Assembly: GCA_024402615.1 (NCBI GenBank)
Contig: JAKSTK010000005.1
Location: forward strand, 1-38,076
DNA from: Treponema sp.
GTDB taxonomy: Bacteria > Spirochaetota > Spirochaetia > Treponematales > Treponemataceae
Direction of reading: 5' to 3'
DNA: 38,076 bases
The position numbers and the translations under genes were made by a program. Positions 24,430 to 32,270 of the stretch are shown here, piece after piece. Positions within the stretch are counted from its first letter, which is position 1; the number at the start of each line of letters is the position of its first letter. A model generated the notes under the pieces. It did not search any database. It saw only the letters and a list, made by a program, of their open reading frames with translations, and was not told the DNA's origin.

Positions 24430-27400
24430 TTAGTTATACTCTGCCACATCTGTATCTGTAGCACCTTCAGCAAGTCTGATTTCTGGTTTTACTACAGTTC
24501 CGTCCGGATTATGAATCATTCCGTCAGTACCTTCATCCGGATGCTTACCAACCGGTGCATTTGAAAGCAGCAGCTTTAAACGATTCAACTGGTTTACTTC
24601 AGAGCTGCCCGGATCATAATCAATTGCCGAAATATTTGCTTCTGGGAAACGGCGGCGTAATTCTTTAATCATTCCCTTTCCAGTAACATGATTTGGCAGA
24701 CAGGCAAAAGGCTGAACACAGGCAATACTTGGACAGCCTTCCTTAATTAATTCAACCATCTCTGCAGTTAAAAACCATCCTTCGCCCATAATGTTACCAA
24801 GCTGGACGATATCATCAACACCTTCCATCATATCATAAATAATAGAAGGAGCTTCAAAACGACGGCTTTTACTCAGATATTTTTTCATCTTCTTACGATA
24901 AAGCTCCAGTCCCCAAACCAGCAGTCTGGCATTACGCTCTGATTTTTTAGGGAAAGCAAGCTCTTCATGACGGAAGATTCCAGTTGCAAAAGAATAGAAG
25001 AAGAAATCGGCTAAATCTGGCATTACACATTCGGCCCCTTCCCGTTCTATTGTTTCAACAATCTGATTATTGGCGGTTGGGTGGAACTTAACAAGAATTT
25101 CACCAACAACACCAACTCTTGGCTTTTTAATTGGCTTCAATGGAAGATTATCAAATTCTGTAATAATCTCTTTTATAGCCTTATTATATTTTCGGAAAGA
25201 AATGTGCTTATCAAAAAGTTTTTCTACTTTTCCGTTTAATTTTTCGTACAATTGATTTGCGGAACCTGGAATTGCCTCATAAGGTCTGGTTCTGTAAAGC
25301 ACTCGCATGAAAACATCCCCAAACATAATCGATTTGATTAAGTTATCTGCCAGCTTCCAGCCCATTTTAAATCCAGGATTTGCTTCAAAGCCCTGTACAG
25401 AAAGACTGATTACAGGAATCTGTCCCCAACCGGCATCGTTTAATGCACGGCGGATAAAACCGATATAATTAGTAGCACGACAACCACCACCAGTCTGAGT
25501 AATAATAATGGCAGTTTTATCTACATCATACTTTCCGGATTCCAGAGCAGAAATAAATTGTCCCGCAACCAGCAGAGACGGATAGCAGGCATCATTATTT
25601 ACATAACGCAAACCGGCATCTACTGCTTTTGGATCAACCGATTCCAGAACCTTCAAAGTAAAACCACCAATATTGAAGGCTTTTTCCAGCAACCGGAAGT
25701 GGATTGGTGATACCTGAGGACAAAGAATTGTATATTTTGGACGCATTTCTTCTGTAAATACAGCTCTGTGATAAGCGGCCGATTTAATTTCCATCTTCCG
25801 TTTATTTCTGCGCCGCTCTTTTACTGCAGCAATCAATGAACGGATTCTGATTCGTACAGCACCAAGATTTGAACCTTCATCAATTTTAATGAGTGTATAC
25901 ATCCGGCTTTTTGCACGAAGAATTTCATCTACCTGATCCGCAGTTACAGCATCAAGACCACAACCAAAAGAAGTAAGCTGAACTAATTCCAGACTAGGCA
26001 TTTCCGAAACAAAGGCAGCAGCACGGTAAAGACGGTTATGATAAGTCCACTGATCAATAATTCTTAATGGTCGTTCAATATTTCCAAGGTGACAAACCGA
26101 ATCCTCTGTAAAAACTGCCAGTCCAAGACCATTAATCAACTCTGGAATACCATGATTAATTTCCGGATCCAGATGATATGGACGACCGGCAAGAACAATA
26201 CCGCTTCCGCCCTTGGTAATCATTTCTTCAAGGGCATCTTCTCCGGCTTTCTGAACTTCATTCTTAAAGGCCTGCTGTTCTTTCCAGCCAGCTTCAACTG
26301 CCGCAAAAATCTGTTCTTTTGTGAGCTGTGGGAATTTTGGTAAAAGTTCTTCTGCCAGACGTTCGGCAAGTCGTTCTTTATCATAAATTGGCAGGAAAGG
26401 ATTCATGTATGTAATTGTTGGATCCTGTCGCAATTCATCAATATTATTACGCAGAACTTCCGGATAGCTGGTTACAATCGGACAGTTATAGTGATTTCCG
26501 GCACCAGCATCCTCCTTCTGTTCATAAGGAGCACAAGGATAGAAAATAAATTTTATTCCCCGCTGAATAAGACTTTCTACATGACCATGACTGATTTTTC
26601 CAGGATAGCAGACAGATTCAGAAGGAATTGTTTCCAATCCTTTTTCGTATACATTTCTGCTGGAACGCTGACTCAAAATTACTCTAAAGCCCAGTTCATT
26701 GAAAATGGTAAACCATAAAGGATAATTTTCGTACATGTTAAGTACACGAGGAATACCAACATCCCCTAAAGGAGCATCTTCTGGTTTTCTTGGAGCATAA
26801 TTGAAGATTCTTTTATATTTCCACTGAAAAAGATTTGGCATTGGTCCCGGATTATCATCATCATCAAATCCGGTATTATTTTTGTTGCTGGCATCAATTA
26901 CCTGCCCTTCAATTTCGGCACCTTTTTCGCAGCGGTTACCTGTAATGAAAGTACGTTTTGCATCTCCAGTAGAGAAAGTATTAATTGTAAGCAGACAATT
27001 GTTCTGACACTTTCCACAACGGCGTAAATCAAGATCAACATGAAAATTTTCCAGTTGCTGTAAATTTGCAATTTTTGAACGAACATCGTGAACAGTGCCT
27101 TCAGTTTCGCCTGGTTTTGGTTCCATTAAATCAATCCACTGATCCAAAGCAATCAAGGCAGAACCATAAGCTCCCATAAGTCCTGCAACATCAGGACGAT
27201 AAACTTCTACACCGGCAATTTTTTCAAAAGCACGGAGGATAGCATCATTAAAGAAGGTACCACCCTGAACCACAACCTTTGAACCGATTTCTGAAGCTTT
27301 ACGGAGTTTTATAACCTTAAACAAAGCATTTTTAATTACAGAATATGAAAGTCCGGCTGCAATATCTGCAACTGAAGCACCTTCTTTTTGTGCCTGTTTT

Positions 27401-28932
27401 ACACGGGAATTCATAAATACAGTACAACGGCTGCCTAAATCTACAGGCTTTTTTGCCATAAGGGCAATTTTTCCAAATTCCTGAACATTCATACCCATGG
27501 TATTGGCAAAATTATCAAGGAAAGAACCGCAGCCAGAAGAACAAGCTTCGTTTAACTGAATTGAAACAATGGCTCCGTCTTTCATACGAAGAGCCTTCAT
27601 ATCCTGTCCGCCAATATCAAGCAGGAATTCTACGCCAGGTACAAAGAAATTTGCTGCACGGAAATGAGTAATTGTTTCTACTTCACCGGCATCTACTCCA
27701 AGAGCGGCTTGAAAAAGTGCTTCACCGTAACCAGTAGAAACTGCCCGGGCAATATAAACATCTTCCGGTAACTGCTGATATAATTCTTTAAGAACATTTA
27801 CTGCCAGTTCCACAGGATTTCCCTGATTATGAGCATAAAAACTCCAGATAATTCGTCCATCTTTATCAATAAGGCAGGCTTTTGTTGTAGTGGAACCTGA
27901 ATCAAGACCAAGAAAAACAGGTCCATGAGTTTTATTTAATTCTCCCCGCTTTGCTTTCTGCTCAGAGTGGCGAACTTCAAATTCATCCAGTTCTGCCTGA
28001 TTATTAAAAAGCGGTTCAAGACGCTGAACTTCAGAAAGTTCTGCACCAACAAGATTCTGCAAAGATTCACGGAAAGTTTTGATTGTAGGAAATTCATAAT
28101 TTTCCAAATCTCCAGTAAACTTTCGTTCGGCACTAAAGGCACAGCCAGTAGCAACAAAAAGCTGGGAATCTTCTGGAATAATTATTTCATCATCTTTCAG
28201 TTTTAAGGTATCAATAAAACGGAAACGAAGCTGGTCCAGAAAGTGTAATGGGCCGCCAAGGAACGCAACATGTCCGCGGATAGGTTTACCACAGGCAAGG
28301 CCAGAAATTGTCTGTGAAACTACAGCCTGAAAAATAGAAGCGGCAATATCTTCACGACGGGCACCTTCGTTGATTAAAGGCTGAATATCGGTTTTTGCAA
28401 AAACACCACAGCGGGCTGCAATTGGATAAATCTGCAAGGCACCTTTTGCCAGTTCGTTTAAGCCGGTCGCATCTGTTTCCAGTAAAGCGGCCATCTGGTC
28501 AATAAAAGCACCTGTACCACCGGCACAAGTACCATTCATTCGCTGCTCTACTCCACCCTTAAAGTAAGTAATTTTGGCGTCTTCTCCACCAAGTTCAATT
28601 ACAACATCTGTCTGTGGAATTAATTTTTTTACGGAGGTAGTTGCGGCAATTACTTCCTGAATAAAAGGAATATTAAGCCACTGAGACACAGAAAGTCCGC
28701 CGGAACCTGTTACTTTTACGGTAAGGGTTTGATTTTCACCGGCAGGCATTTCTTTTTCCAGAAAGTCTAAGGCTTTGTTTACAACCTGTATAATTGTACT
28801 GCGGATGTCAGCACGATGGCGCTGATAATCCCCATAAATTAATTTATCATTATCATTCAGAAGTGCAACTTTTACTGTAGTTGAACCAACATCAATACCC
28901 ATTCTGACGGGTGAAATAGTCTGGTCTGTCAT
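24430..28932 (-). CDS. Giant acyl-CoA dehydratase activase fusion (two ATPase domains, DUF2229-like, HgdB-like)
   Basis: 1500 residues. The first BadF/HgdC-type ATPase domain (about 10-275) has GIDVGSTTVKVALL, ELGGEDAKITYF, MNGTCAGGTGAF (Cys136) and AARCGVFAK (Cys175); those two Cys are the ones that bridge the 4Fe-4S cluster in HgdC dimers. A second ATPase copy (337-610) follows with GLDSGSTTTKACLI, DIGGQDMKAL, NEACSSGCGSF and SRCTVF. Next is a Cys patch (RRCGKCQNNCLL), a DUF2229-like domain with PSESVCYPGKISHGH, and an HgdB-like C-terminal part (NNDACYPSLLVAGQ, TQTGGGCRATNY). The family uses ATP to push a low-potential electron into 2-hydroxyacyl-CoA dehydratases or benzoyl-CoA reductases. 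No SD is seen before the first ATG; a weak TAAATT 6 nt upstream hints at a leaderless start. Confidence 0.9.
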   Translation of the reverse strand: MTDQTISPVRMGIDVGSTTVKVALLNDNDKLIYGDYQRHRADIRSTIIQVVNKALDFLEKEMPAGENQTLTVKVTGSGGLSVSQWLNIPFIQEVIAATTSVKKLIPQTDVVIELGGEDAKITYFKGGVEQRMNGTCAGGTGAFIDQMAALLETDATGLNELAKGALQIYPIAARCGVFAKTDIQPLINEGARREDIAASIFQAVVSQTISGLACGKPIRGHVAFLGGPLHFLDQLRFRFIDTLKLKDDEIIIPEDSQLFVATGCAFSAERKFTGDLENYEFPTIKTFRESLQNLVGAELSEVQRLEPLFNNQAELDEFEVRHSEQKAKRGELNKTHGPVFLGLDSGSTTTKACLIDKDGRIIWSFYAHNQGNPVELAVNVLKELYQQLPEDVYIARAVSTGYGEALFQAALGVDAGEVETITHFRAANFFVPGVEFLLDIGGQDMKALRMKDGAIVSIQLNEACSSGCGSFLDNFANTMGMNVQEFGKIALMAKKPVDLGSRCTVFMNSRVKQAQKEGASVADIAAGLSYSVIKNALFKVIKLRKASEIGSKVVVQGGTFFNDAILRAFEKIAGVEVYRPDVAGLMGAYGSALIALDQWIDLMEPKPGETEGTVHDVRSKIANLQQLENFHVDLDLRRCGKCQNNCLLTINTFSTGDAKRTFITGNRCEKGAEIEGQVIDASNKNNTGFDDDDNPGPMPNLFQWKYKRIFNYAPRKPEDAPLGDVGIPRVLNMYENYPLWFTIFNELGFRVILSQRSSRNVYEKGLETIPSESVCYPGKISHGHVESLIQRGIKFIFYPCAPYEQKEDAGAGNHYNCPIVTSYPEVLRNNIDELRQDPTITYMNPFLPIYDKERLAERLAEELLPKFPQLTKEQIFAAVEAGWKEQQAFKNEVQKAGEDALEEMITKGGSGIVLAGRPYHLDPEINHGIPELINGLGLAVFTEDSVCHLGNIERPLRIIDQWTYHNRLYRAAAFVSEMPSLELVQLTSFGCGLDAVTADQVDEILRAKSRMYTLIKIDEGSNLGAVRIRIRSLIAAVKERRRNKRKMEIKSAAYHRAVFTEEMRPKYTILCPQVSPIHFRLLEKAFNIGGFTLKVLESVDPKAVDAGLRYVNNDACYPSLLVAGQFISALESGKYDVDKTAIIITQTGGGCRATNYIGFIRRALNDAGWGQIPVISLSVQGFEANPGFKMGWKLADNLIKSIMFGDVFMRVLYRTRPYEAIPGSANQLYEKLNGKVEKLFDKHISFRKYNKAIKEIITEFDNLPLKPIKKPRVGVVGEILVKFHPTANNQIVETIEREGAECVMPDLADFFFYSFATGIFRHEELAFPKKSERNARLLVWGLELYRKKMKKYLSKSRRFEAPSIIYDMMEGVDDIVQLGNIMGEGWFLTAEMVELIKEGCPSIACVQPFACLPNHVTGKGMIKELRRRFPEANISAIDYDPGSSEVNQLNRLKLLLSNAPVGKHPDEGTDGMIHNPDGTVVKPEIRLAEGATDTDVAEYN

Positions 28933-28991
28933 ACATAGAATTTATTAAAAATAGATAAAAAATTCTACTAAATAAAATTCAAAAAAATCTA

Positions 28992-30515
28992 TTATTTTGA
29001 AATCAATTTAACCATATGACCAGGTGCTACAAGCTTCAAATCAAACTCTGCTGCAGGAACAAAACCATAATAAGAATCAATTGCTGTCTGTTCATCTGCA
29101 ATAATCATACCTTTTACTGTTTTTTCGCCTTTAATTTCTACAGGAAGTCCTTCTTCGCCCACAAGATATCTGGCTTTAGGAGTTACATAAACTCTAACAC
29201 TTTCTGTAGAGTCTGCAGAAATAACCGCAGCGTTAGATTTTGCAATTGCAAGTGAAGCTTCAATACATTTTTCCAGATTTTCTCTCTGCTTCTGTAAATC
29301 TGCCTGCTTCTGCTGTTCAAGGCGTTCAAGTTCCTGCTGATGTTCAATTGTCATAGTTTCAATCTGAACATTAAGACCATCAATCTGAGAATTCAAATCT
29401 TCAATTTCCGACTTTAATTCCAGTTTTTCGCTGTTCAAAGCAACAACTGTATCAGAGAAAGTCTGTCCCATATCTGCAACCAGTTCCGAAGAGGTTTTAA
29501 TATAATCTGGTGCTGAATTTTTATGAGGAATAGCAACGATTGGAGTGCGAATATAGTGATAATCGTTGTACTGCTTCTGGTATTTCTGTAATCCGGAAGA
29601 AATTGTTTCATCTTCAATATTATTGCCAAGAATCACTGAGTAAGCATTAAAATCGTCCGGAGCTTTTTCTTTCATTTCTGCCATAAGTTTTTCAGAAGCT
29701 ACATCTTTAATAACCGGGTCCAGTAAAGCAATTTCAGCCTGATACTTATCACGAACTTCAGAAACGGCTTTTCTTAATTCTTCTGCACTGTCCTTTCTTT
29801 CCATTCTGAGACGTTCTTCCAGCTGACTGATACGCTGCTCGTAGCGTTTTGTAAGCTGCTGTTTTTCCAGCTCCTGAACCTGACGTTCACTATTTATCTG
29901 GGAATCCTGTTCTTTTGCACTCTGGACTTTGTCAGAATCATAGTTACCTAACTGCTGTGAATACTCATTGATTTGTGCATCAATTTCTGAAATATAATTT
30001 TCATACAGAATATTATGCTGTTCAACTAATTCATCATATTGAGCTTTTGCGGCTTCTTTTCTTCTTGCAATTTCAGCTTCATCATCCAAAGCAAGACTGT
30101 CAATAAGGAAGTAATCTCTTTCCAGTTTGTTTTCTGCTTCACTTAATGCACGGTTATAATCTTCTGTATACTGTGCCTTGTTCTTTATGGCCGCATCATA
30201 TTTTCCCTGAACTTTAGAAACAGAATCCAGTAAAGATTTTAAGTTCAAAGAATCAAATTCCTGAAGACTTACTTTGATTTCTTCATTCTGATGAGAAATA
30301 TAAGAATTTACGCCCCAGGCAACAGCTCCGATTACAATAATACAGGCCACAATAATCAAAACTGAAAAGAAACTTTTATTCTTTTTTGTTTTTGCGTATT
30401 CTTCTTCGAGATTATAAGTATCGTTTTCTGAATTTAACTGAAGGTTGTTTAACTCCTCATTCAAAAAAAGGAGTACTTCATCATGCCGTTTATTTACTTT
30501 GTTGTCATTGTCCAT
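28992..30515 (-). CDS. Membrane-anchored coiled-coil protein coupled to the cyclase
   Basis: 507 residues: a 49-residue cytoplasmic start, one TM segment (about 50-71), long charged coiled coils (80-275 and 360-430), and a small C-terminal beta-type domain (440-507) beginning VRVYVTPKARYLVGEEG. No known family is recognised. Its ATG at 30515 (GGAG about 8 nt upstream) lies inside the cyclase gene, overlapping the cyclase's last 22 nt in another frame, so the two are translationally coupled. The periplasmic coils suggest that it senses or spans the cell envelope. Confidence 0.75.
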   Translation of the reverse strand: MDNDNKVNKRHDEVLLFLNEELNNLQLNSENDTYNLEEEYAKTKKNKSFFSVLIIVACIIVIGAVAWGVNSYISHQNEEIKVSLQEFDSLNLKSLLDSVSKVQGKYDAAIKNKAQYTEDYNRALSEAENKLERDYFLIDSLALDDEAEIARRKEAAKAQYDELVEQHNILYENYISEIDAQINEYSQQLGNYDSDKVQSAKEQDSQINSERQVQELEKQQLTKRYEQRISQLEERLRMERKDSAEELRKAVSEVRDKYQAEIALLDPVIKDVASEKLMAEMKEKAPDDFNAYSVILGNNIEDETISSGLQKYQKQYNDYHYIRTPIVAIPHKNSAPDYIKTSSELVADMGQTFSDTVVALNSEKLELKSEIEDLNSQIDGLNVQIETMTIEHQQELERLEQQKQADLQKQRENLEKCIEASLAIAKSNAAVISADSTESVRVYVTPKARYLVGEEGLPVEIKGEKTVKGMIIADEQTAIDSYYGFVPAAEFDLKLVAPGHMVKLISK

Positions 30516-32200
30516 ATTCCACTCCAGTCTGCAGGTGCATTTTTACTGCCAATTCTTTCAAGGAAAACCTCAGCAACTTCAAGTTCACAATTCTTAAAGA
30601 ACTTGCGGGCATTTTTCCAGTCGCCTTCATAATATGCTTTAAGACCATCTTCAAAAATTTCGTATTTTGAAGCAGTCTCTTCTGACATATGTTTTTTATC
30701 AAACGGGAAGTAAATCTTTTTACCTTCTGTTTTACCTTTAACCTGAACGGTATCAATTTCATAGAAAATAAAGTCTTTTTCTTTTCCCGATTCTTTTTCT
30801 ACTTCATCTTTAATATAACCAGAAACAATAACAGGAAGATGATAGATTCGGGTAAGACCTTCAAGTCGGGAAGCAGAGTTTACATTATCACCAATTACTG
30901 TATTTGCCATATGTTCGTTTGAACCAATATTACCGTAGAAAACGTTTCCGCCATCAACACCAACACCGACATCCAGTAAAACAGCCTGGAAAATTCTTTC
31001 TTCGGATTCTGTAAGCTTACGGTCTTTTTCTATTTCTTCACGGCGTTTAATCATAATTTCCCGGAGTTCTGCAGTAACCTTTGTGATTCCCCAGGCCGCC
31101 TTAATTGCATTTACAGATTTTGTGTAAGGAGATTCCAGTGTTCCATAAATTGCAAGAATAGCATCTCCAATAATTGAACCAACTACACCGTAATTTTCGT
31201 GAACCTGACGGATAGCACGGTTATAGTGAACATTCAAAACATCAATAATATCGTTTCCGAGAGTTTCTGTTCTGTAAGTAAAGCTCTTAATATCAGAGAA
31301 CAGCATAGTCAGTTCCTGCTGACTTCCTTCAAGCCCGATACCCTGATCAGAATAGGCTTTTGCAACAACATCCTTTGAAACAAACTTCTGGAAAGTTCCC
31401 AGCAGATTATTTACGGAAGATGACAGAGAGTTAAAGCTGGCCGCAAGATAAGTAATATCATCGTTTGGAGCATCTGAAAGATCAATTAATTCCAGCTGTT
31501 TCTTTTTCTGCATATCAAACAAATCGCGGGTAATTGCATCAACTGCACGGAATTCATGTCTAATGATTATAAAACCAATAATAATGAAAACTACTGTAAG
31601 TCCTACAATAATAATTGAAGTATATAAAAGGATTCTGCGGGAATTAAGAGAAAGGTCGGCACGTTTTTCTGCACGAATAAGGAAATAATCCCAGTCAGAC
31701 TGATACTTGTAAACTCCAAAGTATTCTCCATCTTCCATACTGAAATTGATACTTCCCTCTTCAATTCCATCTATGTCTTTATCGGCTTTTAAAAGATGGA
31801 GGCTGTCTTCATCAGTAAACTTTTTCCAGACAGTTTCAGGATTATTGCCGGCAAGAAAGGCAATTGAGCCATCATTTTTTACTGCCAGAGCAACAGAATT
31901 AGGATTTTCAAAACCTGACGCGGCAACTTTCTTTTGAGATGCAATACAGCTTTCTAAATCCTGTGAATAAGAATAAATCTGAAACTGATTTGAAGAATTT
32001 GAATACATTTCCTTTAACTGTTGAACCATAATGGTATTATTCAAATCAATAATCTGTTTCTGCGATAATTTAGTAGAAATAAAATTAGTTGCAAAGTTTG
32101 AAAGAAGTATAAGACTGATGAAAATAAGAAGGATTTTCAGCCCCATTGGAACAATGCGGGTCTTTCCCACTTTAGGCAATAAACTTTTTTTAACTGCCAC
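30494..32200 (-). CDS. Membrane class III adenylate/guanylate cyclase with periplasmic sensor
   Basis: 568 residues: TM1 (about 20-36), a roughly 150-residue periplasmic sensor region, TM2 (188-212), a HAMP-like segment, a class III cyclase domain (about 295-500) and a C-terminal TPR-like tail (YEIFEDGLKAYYEGDWKNARKFF). Metal-binding Asp residues are in FSDIKSFT (Asp303) and GDAILAIYG (Asp346); the transition-state Asn and Arg are in DNVNSASRLE. The purine-recognition Lys is replaced by Ser (GVVGSIIGD, Ser342) and the partner Asp by Thr (NTVIGD), so adenine versus guanine choice is unclear. The start is GTG at 32200 with AGGAGG 6 nt upstream; the longer reading frame runs into murJ's promoter. 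Confidence 0.9.
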   Translation of the reverse strand: MAVKKSLLPKVGKTRIVPMGLKILLIFISLILLSNFATNFISTKLSQKQIIDLNNTIMVQQLKEMYSNSSNQFQIYSYSQDLESCIASQKKVAASGFENPNSVALAVKNDGSIAFLAGNNPETVWKKFTDEDSLHLLKADKDIDGIEEGSINFSMEDGEYFGVYKYQSDWDYFLIRAEKRADLSLNSRRILLYTSIIIVGLTVVFIIIGFIIIRHEFRAVDAITRDLFDMQKKKQLELIDLSDAPNDDITYLAASFNSLSSSVNNLLGTFQKFVSKDVVAKAYSDQGIGLEGSQQELTMLFSDIKSFTYRTETLGNDIIDVLNVHYNRAIRQVHENYGVVGSIIGDAILAIYGTLESPYTKSVNAIKAAWGITKVTAELREIMIKRREEIEKDRKLTESEERIFQAVLLDVGVGVDGGNVFYGNIGSNEHMANTVIGDNVNSASRLEGLTRIYHLPVIVSGYIKDEVEKESGKEKDFIFYEIDTVQVKGKTEGKKIYFPFDKKHMSEETASKYEIFEDGLKAYYEGDWKNARKFFKNCELEVAEVFLERIGSKNAPADWSGIWTMTTK

Positions 32201-32206
32201 AAAAAG

Positions 32207-32212
32207 CCTCCT
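32207..32212 (-). promoter_or_regulatory. Shine-Dalgarno that sets the GTG start of the cyclase
   Basis: A perfect AGGAGG stands 6 nt before GTG 32200. Confidence 0.82.
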
Positions 32213-32222
32213 GATACTATTA

Positions 32223-32251
32223 ATTTTAATTCCATTGATAATTTTTCTCAA
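32223..32251 (-). promoter_or_regulatory. Promoter of the cyclase operon
   Basis: TTGAGA (32251-32246), a 17-nt spacer, TAAAAT (32228-32223), minus strand. The predicted start near 32216 leaves a leader of about 16 nt carrying AGGAGG. It overlaps the murJ promoter. Confidence 0.72.
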
Positions 32252-32263
32252 CTTAGATATTTT
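32235..32263 (+). promoter_or_regulatory. Promoter of murJ (leaderless start)
   Basis: TTGATA (32235-32240), a 17-nt spacer, TATTTT (32258-32263), then 7 nt to the murJ ATG at 32271. No SD, so a leaderless mRNA is predicted. Confidence 0.68.
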
Positions 32264-32270
32264 ATTTATT

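Noticed and set aside
24384-24473. 30-residue N-terminal extension of the exported 458-residue protein
   Set aside because: It overlaps the activase gene, while the inner ATG has a strong SD and a clean signal peptide.
28933-28991. A/T-rich inverted repeats between the coiled-coil and activase genes
   Set aside because: Only short AAATTCT-type arms with a long loop; not convincing as a terminator or operator.
32031-32270. 80-residue N-terminal extension of MurJ
   Set aside because: It lies within the cyclase gene and its promoter; MurJ homologues start where ATG 32271 does.
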